A DNA stretch of 64,000 nt from Sellimonas catena (GTDB lineage: Bacteria; Bacillota; Clostridia; Lachnospirales; Lachnospiraceae): the NCBI RefSeq assembly GCF_045063725.1, contig NZ_CP173695.1. One strand, 5' to 3'. The notes under the pieces were generated by a model. The model did not search any database. It saw only the letters and a program-made list of their open reading frames with translations, and was not told the DNA's origin. The position numbers and the translations under genes were made by a program. Position 1 is the stretch's first letter. Each line of letters opens with the position of its first letter. Positions 45,068 through 53,288 of the stretch are shown in pieces.

Positions 45068-45820
45068 ATGTATTTTATGAAAGCCTTACGTGTAGAACAT
45101 ATAAAGAGCAAGCGAACTATGTTAAACATAATTCCTTTCGCATTATCACTTATAGTAACTATTTGTATTTTGTTTATTTGTAGAACGAGTAATAAAGACG
45201 AAATTGTTTCTAATAGTTTGTATTATTGGATAAACATTTCATCTATAGCTGTACCTCTGTTGGTGGGAATTTTAGCTGGCATTATGGGAGAACAAGAACA
45301 AGAAGCTGGTAATTATCAAGTAATAAGAAAAAGTATTCATAGAGGGCAAAATTTCTTTTTTAAATCTTTATATTTATTAAGTTTATTAGCTTACTTTGTG
45401 TTTTTTTCTATGATATTATTATATATTAGTATTTGGAGTGTTTATCACCCAGACAATTTTACGGCTCTTCTATTTTTGAAAACAGCACTTATTTTTATGG
45501 TAGGTTCTCTTTTCCTTGTACCTTTTCAACTGTGGAGTAGTTTTTATTTCAATATGGGTGCTTCGATAGGCTTCGGTATTTTTGGAACGATATTTGTTGC
45601 TTATATTAGTTCATTACCTATGATTGAAGAAAGAATATGGAGATTAATTCCGTGGACATGGTCTATGAAAACGACAAGTATTTATTTTGATAATAATACT
45701 TTGAATGTACAAGGTGTAAATTTACCATTAGATTTAATGATACAATTATTGTTCTTCGTACTTCTTTTTGTTGGAATAGTATTATGGTTTAAAAAATGGG
45801 AGGGGCAAACAAAGGGATAA
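45068..45820 (+). CDS. Lantibiotic-immunity ABC permease (LanG/MutG-like)
   Basis: A 250-residue protein with six membrane helices (IIPFALSLIVTICILFIC, SLLAYFVFFSMILLYISIW, LLFFVLLFVGIVLWF). It starts one base after the LanE stop. ATG 45077 is an alternative start. It completes the FEG transporter. Confidence 0.85.
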   Translation: MYFMKALRVEHIKSKRTMLNIIPFALSLIVTICILFICRTSNKDEIVSNSLYYWINISSIAVPLLVGILAGIMGEQEQEAGNYQVIRKSIHRGQNFFFKSLYLLSLLAYFVFFSMILLYISIWSVYHPDNFTALLFLKTALIFMVGSLFLVPFQLWSSFYFNMGASIGFGIFGTIFVAYISSLPMIEERIWRLIPWTWSMKTTSIYFDNNTLNVQGVNLPLDLMIQLLFFVLLFVGIVLWFKKWEGQTKG

Positions 45821-45845
45821 AGGAGAAATTTGTATGGCTAAAATA

Positions 45846-45852
45846 TTAGTAA
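45846..45852 (+). repeat. Target site duplication, left copy
   Basis: TTAGTAA, repeated at 47439-47445. Confidence 0.9.
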
Positions 45853-47438
45853 CTAAGACTTCCCATACCTGAAATGGGCTTCGCTCCTTGAAAATTCAAT
45901 ATTTCAGATGACAAAATAGTGATTTATGCCCCTATAGACTCTGGATGGAGTGCGTTACGCAGATATTTCGGTAGTCTTGCTTCAAAATCAGCAGTAAAAG
46001 CTGTCAATTGCTCATCGCTGAGTTTTAAGATTTCCTGAAGGCTTGCCATCAAGGCATCCATTAGGATGCCAAGTGATCTATGGAAAGTAATGTCCGCCAT
46101 TTCATCAACTAGGAAAAAGAACAATTCGCCAAGCGTCCTCTGATCTTCATTTTGGCGCTGTTCCATTGCGAGTAACATGTATCTGGTAAACACGATAGCT
46201 ACGTGAGCTGTCAGTGCATCATAGGATAAGCTGCGGCATTCTCCAATCAGGTTCAGCATAGATTTGCAGGTCTTGAAGAAAACCTCAATCTGCCAGCGCT
46301 TTCCATAAACACGGATAATCTCTTCTTCGGAAAGGGTCGTATCTGTACAGATAAAAGCAAGCCAGTCCTTGCGATTTGCTTTATTCCTTACGCAAACGAT
46401 TTTCGCCGGAATAGGATTCTCTTTTCCTACCATGACGTCAACAGAAAGCAGATACTTTGATCTGCCACGGCGTTTTTTGTTCCTGGAATAGATCTCTTTG
46501 ATATTCAGCTGTTCACCACAGTATGAATACTTGATGCGGCTGCTTTTCTTGAGCATAGCAATCACATCCATCCCCTTTGAATGGATGGCTGTGATCTGTG
46601 CCGGGTTGGAAAACCAGGAATCAAAAAGGACATAATCAGCCTTTAGTCCTGCACTGAGAGCAGTATCCAACAAGGCCATCATTGCTTCAGGTGCTTTTGT
46701 CTGGGCAAGCTTGCGCCTTTTTCCTGCAATGGTTCTGTTATCAAAGTTCTTTACCGGACCGATAATATTTGCTTCTTTTGCAGATGCTAACAGACAGCTG
46801 TTTACCGGGATCAGTGTATTTCCGTCACTCCAGCTTAATGTAAGCATCCGAAACCCTTTTTTGAAATGCATATCGGTGTGGTCGAATACTTTTGATCCCA
46901 GTTCTGTTTTCTTGCAGCTGGTTCGACTAAAAAGGCTGTCATCAACAATGAACACATTTTTCCTGCTATCGTCCGTTAGATCTTTGAGATCATTATTGAC
47001 GATATCAGCAGCCAGAAGAGAAGTAAAACGGAGCCAGTTTGTTTTTGCCGAATTTAGGAACCGATAAAAAGTGTTCTTTGAAAAATCTTCCTTAAAAGAG
47101 CCAGTTCGTTGCTGCATATACATGCTTCTTCCGACAAAAATGTTGCTGAGCTTGTAGCGGAGCAGAGAAACAGGTGAAACACCTTTTTCTTTCATCCCAT
47201 TGCATTTGGCGAGAAGCTTGCCGACATGATGCCTGGAAAAAAATCTCTGAACACAATCAATTAACTCGTTCTCATCGCAATAGTTTTGTGGTATACTGGA
47301 CATGGCATAAATCTCCTTTGTATAGATGGTTTTTCGTCAATTCCATTATACCAAACGGGACAGGTTTATGCCTTTTTTATTGGCTGAAATATTGAATTTT
47401 CAAGGTTCAACACACCGTATTGGTGTGGGAAGTTTTAG
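45853..47438 (-). mobile_element. IS4-family insertion sequence, 1586 bp
   Basis: Terminal inverted repeats of 17 bp: CTAAGACTTCCCATACC at the left and CTAAAACTTCCCACACC (reverse complement) at the right, 15 of 17 matching. A 7-bp target duplication TTAGTAA flanks it, so the insertion is intact and recent. It carries one complete transposase gene on the minus strand. Confidence 0.95.
45924..47303 (-). CDS. IS4-family DDE transposase
   Basis: A 459-residue transposase with the DDE triad: Asp in FIVDDSLFSR (about 119), Asp in LFDSWFSN (about 227), Glu in IEVFFKTCK (about 340). The Y-x2-R-x3-E-x6-K signature is visible in YGKRWQIEVFFKTCK. The gene is complete. The start ATG 47303 has AAAGGAG upstream on the minus strand. 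Confidence 0.95.
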   Translation of the reverse strand: MSSIPQNYCDENELIDCVQRFFSRHHVGKLLAKCNGMKEKGVSPVSLLRYKLSNIFVGRSMYMQQRTGSFKEDFSKNTFYRFLNSAKTNWLRFTSLLAADIVNNDLKDLTDDSRKNVFIVDDSLFSRTSCKKTELGSKVFDHTDMHFKKGFRMLTLSWSDGNTLIPVNSCLLASAKEANIIGPVKNFDNRTIAGKRRKLAQTKAPEAMMALLDTALSAGLKADYVLFDSWFSNPAQITAIHSKGMDVIAMLKKSSRIKYSYCGEQLNIKEIYSRNKKRRGRSKYLLSVDVMVGKENPIPAKIVCVRNKANRKDWLAFICTDTTLSEEEIIRVYGKRWQIEVFFKTCKSMLNLIGECRSLSYDALTAHVAIVFTRYMLLAMEQRQNEDQRTLGELFFFLVDEMADITFHRSLGILMDALMASLQEILKLSDEQLTAFTADFEARLPKYLRNALHPESIGA

Positions 47439-47445
47439 TTAGTAA
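47439..47445 (+). repeat. Target site duplication, right copy
   Basis: TTAGTAA, matching the left copy. Confidence 0.9.
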
Positions 47446-48076
47446 TAGATGATGATATATCTTTGCTTCAGCTTATAAAAAATGCTTTGGAATACGACCA
47501 TAGCATAACGACTTATACTGGATTGTCCAGCGTATCTATTCGAGAAATAAATAAACACGATTTATTGATACTTGATGTTATGATGCCAGAATTAGATGGA
47601 TTTACTTTTTTGAAAGAAAAAAGGCGTGAAATCGACATACCTGTGTTATTTTTAACTGCCAAAAGTTTTGAGCAGGATTTAATAGAAGGTTTTTCCATAG
47701 GTGCAGATGACTATATTGTGAAGCCTTTTTCTGTTAAAGAGCTTCGATATCGAATAATGGCTCATATACGTAGAGAAAACAGAACAAAAAGTAATATGAT
47801 TCATATTGGAAATATCTTTTGTGATTTTACAGTTAGAAAAATCTATGTAAATGAAGCAGAAATAAATATGACTTCAACAGAATATGAAATATGTTCTTTA
47901 CTAATGCGTAATCCTAATCGTGTATTTACAAAAGATGAAATATACGAAAAACTTTTTGGATTTGACGGCATGGGGGACGCAGAAACGACAATAAGAGAAA
48001 GAATAAAAGAAATCAGAAAAAAATTTAAGATTTATGAAGAAGAACCGATAAAAACAGTTTGGGGAGTTGGGTATCA

Positions 48077-49438
48077 ATGGGAAAAAAATCAATAATGCGA
48101 ATGTTATTAACGCTTAGTATTTCTCAAATTTGTTATATGTTCATAGTAGTAATGATGTTTGGTCTAGGAGTTTTTTTTCTAGGAGAAACAGAAATTATCA
48201 TTTCACCAAATGCAATATCTCAAAATGTTGAAATCATAAAAGAGGAAGCTCTTGATAACACACTTGAAGAAATGGACATACCTGCATATATTGAATATGC
48301 TAAACTTTCAGATAGTGGTAATTATATAAATGGTTCTATACAAGATGAAGAACTAATACAAGAAGTATGCGAAAAAGGAAAAATCAATCAATTGCGCTTT
48401 ATGAATGGAACAACTTACGAACTTATTGGTAATTCATCTGAAAAGTGGGTTCTGGGATATAAGAGTGCTACCTCACAGTTTTCGAATGATTTTCTGAGAA
48501 GTGTTTTCCCAAGTGCCGATTTAACAATCATTAGTTGTTTTCTCATTGCAGTAATTACAGGATTTTTAGTTATTTTAAAAGTGTATAGAAATCGGTTAAG
48601 CAAAGAATTAAATAAGATAACGAATATACAAAACACAATTTTATCTGATGATAGAGAAATTTCTGAATTATCCAGTCCATTAAAAGAAGTAAATGATATT
48701 CTCATTATTTTGAGTGAAATGGAAAAGACAGTAAAAGAAAGTACAAAAAAACAGTTGAAACAAGCACAACTTTTAGAAAATAGTATTCAATCACTTACGC
48801 ATGATATACAAACACCTGCTACTGTCGTATCTGGCAATTTAGAATTGCTAGAAGAAACAAATATGGATGTAAACCAAAAAGAATATGTTAAATATGCTCA
48901 AGACGGAATTTCTAAAATATCTGAATATGTGGAAGAATTAAAAACTCTTTCAAAATTGGAACAACCTAAAACAGAATATGTTCATTTTAATGAAAAATAT
49001 GTAGATAATTTGATTTTACTTGCAAATCAAATAGCCCGTTTAAAAAACGTAACCGTTTCTGTAATACAAAAAGATTGGACAGATGATTTATTGATAGAGC
49101 CAAAAGATATTCAAAAGGCTTTTCAAAATATCATTTCAAATGCTGTTGGATTTTCTGAAAAATCTTCTCAAATAAAATTAAAGTTTATCAATAATAAATC
49201 GGAGTATATTGTAAGTGTAATTGATAATGGAAAAGGTTTTAGTAAGGAGAGTTTGGAAAAAGCAACTCAAAAATTTTATTCAGAAAATAAGGCGAGAAGT
49301 GGTTCTCATTATGGATTAGGACTTTCAATAGTCGAAAAAATAATGAATGAACATAGTGGATTTCTTCAAATTGAAAATTTAGAAGTTGATAATATAATTG
49401 TTGGAGCAAAAGTTTCTCTTATTTTTAAGCTTAAATAG
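48077..49438 (+). CDS. Sensor histidine kinase (LanK/CprK-like)
   Basis: A 453-residue kinase with two membrane helices (about 10-35 and 150-172) around an extracellular sensor domain of about 115 residues, phospho-acceptor His in SLTHDIQTPATVVSG, N box FQNIISNAVGFSEK, and G boxes DNGKGFS and GLGLSI. ATG 48077 overlaps the regulator stop by 19 bp. Its partner regulator is disrupted, so the kinase may be an orphan. AT-rich like the rest of the module. Confidence 0.92.
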   Translation: MGKKSIMRMLLTLSISQICYMFIVVMMFGLGVFFLGETEIIISPNAISQNVEIIKEEALDNTLEEMDIPAYIEYAKLSDSGNYINGSIQDEELIQEVCEKGKINQLRFMNGTTYELIGNSSEKWVLGYKSATSQFSNDFLRSVFPSADLTIISCFLIAVITGFLVILKVYRNRLSKELNKITNIQNTILSDDREISELSSPLKEVNDILIILSEMEKTVKESTKKQLKQAQLLENSIQSLTHDIQTPATVVSGNLELLEETNMDVNQKEYVKYAQDGISKISEYVEELKTLSKLEQPKTEYVHFNEKYVDNLILLANQIARLKNVTVSVIQKDWTDDLLIEPKDIQKAFQNIISNAVGFSEKSSQIKLKFINNKSEYIVSVIDNGKGFSKESLEKATQKFYSENKARSGSHYGLGLSIVEKIMNEHSGFLQIENLEVDNIIVGAKVSLIFKLK

Positions 49439-49544
49439 AATGTTCATGGAAAAATTAAGTTAATTTGCTACCTGCGGAGCAGATCAGCAAACAAAAGCTA
49501 GTAGAACACTACTTAAAAGAAAAATGGGGAAAGCAAGAAGCTAG
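49439..49544 (+). other. Short intergenic stretch with a possible coding remnant
   Basis: One frame reads NLLPAEQISKQKLVEHYLKE then KWGKQEAS, which looks protein-like but has no start. It may be the 3' remnant of an earlier cargo gene that the immunity module replaced. Confidence 0.3.
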
Positions 49545-49904
49545 TTACTTCTTGTTCTCCCTGCTATTCAAGATACCGTCAATCGTACCTTGAATGATTT
49601 TTAATTCGTTATCACTCAATAAATCAAGAGAGGTTTCTATTTGACGACGAGCTGTACTTTTTGCTACTTTCTCCGTTGGATAGAAATATTCATCAACTGA
49701 TATATTGAACATGGTAACTAAATCATGGAATAATTGAAAACTTGGGTGTGAACCAACATTTTCAATATCTGCGATATGACGTTCTCCATAGAATACCTTA
49801 TCGCCTAAATCATTACGAGAAAGTCCCGCTTTCTCACGGGCTTCTCTGATTGCCAGCCCTAGCGGTCTGAAATCAAAAGTATGTGTTTCTTTTGTTTTTC
49901 TCAT
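49545..49904 (-). CDS. XRE-family regulator (Tn916 orf9-like)
   Basis: A 119-residue helix-turn-helix protein on the minus strand, as orf9 is in Tn916: LGLAIREAREKAGLSRNDLG and GERHIADIENVGSHPS form the HTH, followed by LLSDNELKIIQGTIDGIL. In Tn916, Orf9 represses the orf7 promoter and so the excision and transfer genes. The divergent position to the sigma-like gene supports the same role. Confidence 0.9.
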   Translation of the reverse strand: MRKTKETHTFDFRPLGLAIREAREKAGLSRNDLGDKVFYGERHIADIENVGSHPSFQLFHDLVTMFNISVDEYFYPTEKVAKSTARRQIETSLDLLSDNELKIIQGTIDGILNSRENKK

Positions 49905-50425
49905 TTTAAATCACCTAACATGAGTTTATACTTCATGCTGTATATTTAGAATGTGTTAAAATTGCATATATCATGCAGTAATAATTCAAAAGCTGTTATC
50001 GTGTGCGGTAAATAAAAAAAACCGTTCCTAGATAATATACTTTTGTGCGTCTTGAAAAATAACGGGACGGTTTTGGATATAACCAGAACTGTCCTTTTTT
50101 TCTTAGGGATAAATACGGTATAGCTCTGGTTAAAGGGGGCTATACCATGATTGCATACGGAAGAACGTTCTGCCGTTCTCAACTGGATAAATATTTCAGT
50201 CCACTATTACAATCATTATACCTTTTATATGAGTTAAAAATTCATATCAATAGAATTTATAAAACAGTCCGTTTGTGTAATTATACATTATCGGGCTGTT
50301 TTTGTTTTTTTAAAAAATTTTTTTGAAAATCTTGGTAGCTTGCCACCTCTTTGGGTAGTTAGGGTGCGGAAAGGGGGAAATAAACAAAAGTTTATTTCAA
50401 TCCAGCACGGAAAGGAGGTGAGCAA
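49905..50425. other. Regulatory region between the divergent orf9-like and orf7-like genes
   Basis: No supported gene. It contains a long stem AAAACCGTTCC (50017-50027) / GGGACGGTTTT (50064-50074) with an A-run on its left, able to terminate minus-strand transcription, and a second hairpin at 50262-50310. A 59-codon ORF from ATG 50147 runs across the second hairpin and is not convincing. The 521-bp span probably holds the orf9 and orf7 promoters. Confidence 0.55.
50262..50310 (+). terminator. Intrinsic terminator upstream of the sigma-like gene
   Basis: Stem AAACAGTCCG / CGGGCTGTTT with 20-base loop and a long T-run. In Tn916, termination here is part of the control of orf7-orf8 read-through. 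Confidence 0.75.
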
Positions 50426-50845
50426 ATGAAAACATCTTCTTTCAAACAAGCCATTGAAGCACAGTTTGATTGCCTTTCAAAAAAAGTAATTAAACGCGCA
50501 GTAAAGAAAGGCTACCGTGATATGAAAAGGCGTGAAAAACACGAATGTTTATTTTCGGATATTCCAGATTATGAACAATCACGTTTTGGAGAATTGGATA
50601 AATACGAAAGTGATTATACTGTATTCAATATCTTAGGCATTGAAGTCTGGGTTGAGGACGACCAGTTAAGCGAAGCCCTTAAAACATTGACAGAGAAGAA
50701 ACGCAACATTATTTTGTTGTCCTACTTTATGGATATGTCGGATAGTGAAATCAGCGAATTTATTAAAATTCCCCGTTCTAACGTCCAGTATCACAGAACA
50801 AAAACACTTGAAGCAATGAGAAAAATTATGGAGGAACGCAAATGA
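50426..50845 (+). CDS. Sigma-70-like regulator (Tn916 orf7)
   Basis: A 139-residue protein with a C-terminal region-4 HTH (LKTLTEKKRNIILLSYFMDMSDSEISEFI, NVQYHRTKTLEAMRKIM), a truncated sigma factor. In Tn916 it activates excision and transfer genes. The start follows AAAGGAGG. It overlaps the next gene by four bases. Confidence 0.9.
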   Translation: MKTSSFKQAIEAQFDCLSKKVIKRAVKKGYRDMKRREKHECLFSDIPDYEQSRFGELDKYESDYTVFNILGIEVWVEDDQLSEALKTLTEKKRNIILLSYFMDMSDSEISEFIKIPRSNVQYHRTKTLEAMRKIMEERK

Positions 50846-51075
50846 AGAAATACGAACATCTGCCTTTTGAGATTATTTTATCAGCAACAGAGAGCGACCC
50901 AGAAGCGATTGAAACCGTTATGAAATTTTATGACGGTTACATTTCAAAACTGTGCCTGCGTAAATTGTATGATGAATACGGTAATGTTTGCATGGTTGTG
51001 GACGCCGATTTAAAAAACAGAGTTCAGACAGCATTACTTGATATGCTGATGAATTTTGAAATTGTAGTGATGTAG
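50842..51075 (+). CDS. Small helix-turn-helix protein (Tn916 orf8)
   Basis: A 77-residue protein (PFEIILSATESDPEAIETVM, DLKNRVQTALLDMLMNFEIV) matching the HTH_16-type proteins next to the Tn916 sigma-like gene. It overlaps that gene by four bases (ATGA) and is co-translated. Confidence 0.88.
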   Translation: MKKYEHLPFEIILSATESDPEAIETVMKFYDGYISKLCLRKLYDEYGNVCMVVDADLKNRVQTALLDMLMNFEIVVM

Positions 51076-51200
51076 TACATACAAGTGAAGTCTGGCACGT
51101 CCCCCCTTTCCTGCCACTTCACTTGTCACTTTATTAAAATCAAAATCTGAAAGTTGATTTTAATAGGCTGAATAGCCGATAGCTCTTTGACAACTGAATA

Positions 51201-51429
51201 AAGCAGACAGATACGTTTGTGAGATAGCGAGCCACGGGGACTGTACGCCACGACCTTTTCAAAAGAAAGCGAGCGACCCACGCAGTGATCCGAGAGCGAC
51301 TGTTGGAAAAGTCGTTTTGCCACGACCTATCCTCACAGAATAATGATACGTCCGCATGGTGCGGTTCTGCCCACAAGAATGGGAATAGTTGAGATACTAA
51401 CGGAGCTTTCCAAAGCCGTCTGTCTGCTT
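51201..51429 (+). ncRNA. Candidate structured RNA between orf8 and xis
   Basis: A perfect 11-bp stem, AAGCAGACAGA (51201-51211) with TCTGTCTGCTT (51419-51429), closes about 229 nt. Inside are TGTGAGATAG (51218-51227) with CTATCCTCACA (51328-51338, one bulge), CGACCTTTTC (51251-51260) with GAAAAGTCG (51306-51314), CCGCA-TGG-TGCGG (51352-51364), CCCA-loop-TGGG (51371-51384), and CGG-GCTT / AAGC-CG (51401-51418). No ORF spans it. I do not recognise a named RNA family. Confidence 0.5.
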
Positions 51430-51472
51430 ATGTAACTTATAAATAGACACACAGTAAAGGGGGTGTTACATT

Positions 51473-51538
51473 ATGTTAAATACTGATGTGTTAAATGATG
51501 TGATGTTCCAGCGAGGTAAGGTGTTGGAATATGAATAA
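51473..51538 (+). CDS. Short ORF overlapping the xis start
   Basis: MLNTDVLNDVMFQRGKVLEYE, 21 residues, behind AAAGGGGGTG (a strong ribosome site). Its stop overlaps the xis start by 8 bp, so its translation may deliver ribosomes to xis, which has no clear ribosome site of its own beyond AGGTAAGG inside this ORF. Coding status is uncertain. Confidence 0.45.
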   Translation: MLNTDVLNDVMFQRGKVLEYE

Positions 51539-51725
51539 AACGAAGATAAGAGCAACGGAACAGCCGATTGCTGTTGATATAGAGGGACTGTCTGCTATGT
51601 TATCTTGTGGTCGTGCTACTGCAAGAAAGATTGGTGAGCAGGCAGGAGCAAAAATTGTGATAGGTCGCAGGGTTCTTTATTCCATAGAAAAAGTCAAGAA
51701 ATACTTGTTATATTTGGAAGAATAG
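51531..51725 (+). CDS. xis: Excisionase (Xis)
   Basis: A 64-residue DNA-bending protein with a winged-helix MerR/excisionase pattern (IDIEGLSAMLSCGRATARKIG-like, KIVIGRRVLYSIEKVKKYL). It directs integrase toward excision. It lies 105 bp before int, as in Tn916. Confidence 0.9.
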   Translation: MNKTKIRATEQPIAVDIEGLSAMLSCGRATARKIGEQAGAKIVIGRRVLYSIEKVKKYLLYLEE

Positions 51726-51829
51726 AGCGATTTTCTATTTATGTTCTCTGGCGTGTGTAGTATAATAAGAAAGGACAAAGCACGCTGTGAGAACAAGAAA
51801 AGAGGCTTTTTCAGAAAGGAATGGTTCTC

Positions 51830-53050
51830 ATGGCAATTAGTAGAAAAGACCCAAAAGGAAGAAAATTAAGAGAGGGCGAAAACTGGCGTAATGATGGAAG
51901 ATACAGCTATCGTTATACAGATGTAAGAACAGGCAAGAGATTGACAGTCTATGCACAAGATTTACCAGAGCTTCGGGAAAAAGAGAAGCAGATTGCAAAG
52001 GATATGGAAGATAATATATTGACAGACGGAGCAATCAAAAAAATGACGCTTAACACGTTGTTTGAGCGTTATATGGCAACTCGTGAGCTGGCTGATACTA
52101 CAAGAGTTAGTTATGTTCGTGCTTGGGAAAACAGAGTAAAAGACGAGATTGGAAATATTAAAGTTGTTCAGCTTTTACCCTCACATATTAAAGCGTATTA
52201 TGCGAAGCTTTCCAAAGCTGGATATGCTTATTCTACAATCAAGTATATTCATAACCTGCTTTATCCTGCATTAGAAATGGCTGTTGATGATGATATTATC
52301 CGAAAGAACCCTGCAAAAAGTTCCATTAGCGATTATGGAAAACCAGCAGAGGAAAAAGAAGCCTTAACAGTTTCTCAACAAGAAAAGTTTATGGAGTTTG
52401 TAAAACAGAGCAATGTCTATAACACATATTATCCTATGTTTACCATAATGATTGGTACGGGGTTAAGGTGTGGGGAGCTTATTGGTCTTACATGGAAAGA
52501 TATAAACATCAAGGCAAAAACGGTTAATGTAGACCACCAGCTCATTTATAAGAATTTAGGCGACGGTTGCAAGTTCCATATCTCAACACCAAAAACGGAG
52601 TCGGGTATTCGTATTATACCTATGACACAAGAAGTTGCAAAAGCCTTTGAGGAACAAAGGAAAATCAATTTCATGCTTGCAAAGGATAAGAGCATTGAGG
52701 TGGACGGGTATTCGGGGTTTGTCTTTACAGCGAAATCGGGCAGACCGCTTATGCCGAATGGCGTAAATAGTGTTTTATATAACATTGTAGACGCATATAA
52801 CAAAACCGAAGTAGAGAGAGCAAAAAAAGAGCATAGGAAAGCAGAACTGTTACCAAAGTTTTCAGCTCATGTAATGCGTCACACAGCTTGTACCAGAATG
52901 GCAGAGTGCCGTATGGACGTAAAAGTTCTTCAATATATTATGGGACACGCTCATATAGATGTAACAATGGAAGTGTACAATCATATTGGAGAGCTGACAA
53001 GGATTGAAAATGAGATTGCAAGACTAGATAGTATGGTGTTAAATGCTTGA
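51830..53050 (+). CDS. int: Tyrosine recombinase (integrase) of the ICE
   Basis: A 406-residue Tn916-type integrase. The N-terminal AP2-like arm-binding domain (ENWRNDGRYSYRYTDVRTGK) is followed by a core-binding SAM-like domain and the catalytic domain with Arg in GTGLRCGE (about 213), HVMRHTACTR (His-x2-Arg, about 349), GHAH, and the nucleophile Tyr in EVYNHIG (about 382). ATG 51830 is chosen because AAAGGA lies 9 bases before it; ATG 51821 directly abuts the ribosome site. It lies at the right end of the element next to attR. Confidence 0.95.
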   Translation: MAISRKDPKGRKLREGENWRNDGRYSYRYTDVRTGKRLTVYAQDLPELREKEKQIAKDMEDNILTDGAIKKMTLNTLFERYMATRELADTTRVSYVRAWENRVKDEIGNIKVVQLLPSHIKAYYAKLSKAGYAYSTIKYIHNLLYPALEMAVDDDIIRKNPAKSSISDYGKPAEEKEALTVSQQEKFMEFVKQSNVYNTYYPMFTIMIGTGLRCGELIGLTWKDINIKAKTVNVDHQLIYKNLGDGCKFHISTPKTESGIRIIPMTQEVAKAFEEQRKINFMLAKDKSIEVDGYSGFVFTAKSGRPLMPNGVNSVLYNIVDAYNKTEVERAKKEHRKAELLPKFSAHVMRHTACTRMAECRMDVKVLQYIMGHAHIDVTMEVYNHIGELTRIENEIARLDSMVLNA

Positions 53051-53067
53051 CACCACAAAAAGAAAAA

Positions 53068-53089
53068 TTGGTGTCAAATTGGTGTCAAA
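53068..53089 (+). repeat. Right integrase arm-type sites
   Basis: Two tandem TTGGTGTCAAA copies at 53068-53078 and 53079-53089. A third copy in the opposite orientation (TTGACACCA) overlaps the int stop at 53048-53056. These sit about 80-100 bp inside attR. Confidence 0.75.
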
Positions 53090-53170
53090 ACAGAAAAAAT
53101 CACAATTTCAAAAGAAATAAGATACTGCAAACCATTGATTTTAAAGGGTTTGCAAAAAAATAACAAAAAT

Positions 53171-53188
53171 ATTAGCACTCAACTATTG
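53171..53188 (+). other. Right attachment core (attR) of the ICE
   Basis: ATTAGCACTCAACTATTG; see attL. It overlaps the CIRCE left arm and the first bases of the -35 box of clpB. Confidence 0.75.
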
Positions 53189-53214
53189 ACAGTGCTAATA
53201 AAAAATGCTATTGT
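53172..53214 (+). promoter_or_regulatory. CIRCE operator and promoter of clpB
   Basis: TTAGCACTC (53172-53180), 9-bp spacer, CAGTGCTAA (53190-53198), one mismatch from CIRCE. The promoter overlaps it: TTGACA (53186-53191), 17 bp, TATTGT (53209-53214). HrcA bound here would block RNA polymerase directly. Confidence 0.9.
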
Positions 53215-53288
53215 TATATCGTCGATAGAACAGACAAACAGAAACTGGAAATAGATTAAGAGAATTATTCGTAAGGAGGAAGAAAGGT

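Larger units (their letters stand above)
45834..48095 (+). pseudogene. OmpR-family response regulator (LanR/CprR-like) split by an IS element
   Basis: The start ATG 45834 (MAKILV) follows AAAGGAG. After codon 6 the IS4-family element (45853-47438) intervenes. Joining 45834-45852 to 47446-48095 gives an exact frame of 222 codons beginning MAKILVIDDDISLLQLIKNA, with the phosphorylatable Asp in LLILDVMMPELDG, Lys in IVKPFS, and winged-helix end TVWGVGYQWEKN. The regulator is therefore otherwise intact. TTG 47463 could give a protein lacking the first 12 residues and the DDD motif, which would not be phosphorylatable. Confidence 0.92.
24819..53188 (+). mobile_element. Tn916-family integrative and conjugative element, about 28.3 kb
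   Basis: Bounded by near-identical 18-bp cores (24819-24836 and 53171-53188). It carries the Tn916 gene order from the DUF961 pair through TcpA, oriT, MobT, ArdA, TcpE, VirB4, membrane protein, hydrolase, TcpC, then regulators, xis and int. Base composition and codon use are more AT-rich than the flanks. The conjugation genes all appear intact. The element is probably functional for excision and transfer apart from the IS-disrupted cargo regulator; this is inference. Confidence 0.93.

Noticed and set aside
49946..50182. Minus-strand 78-codon ORF in the orf9-orf7 interval
   Set aside because: No ribosome site, and it crosses the long stem at 50017-50074; treated as chance.
50147..50326. A 59-codon ORF upstream of the sigma-like gene
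   Set aside because: It runs through a terminator hairpin and ends in poly-Phe/Lys caused by the T-run; it has no convincing protein pattern.
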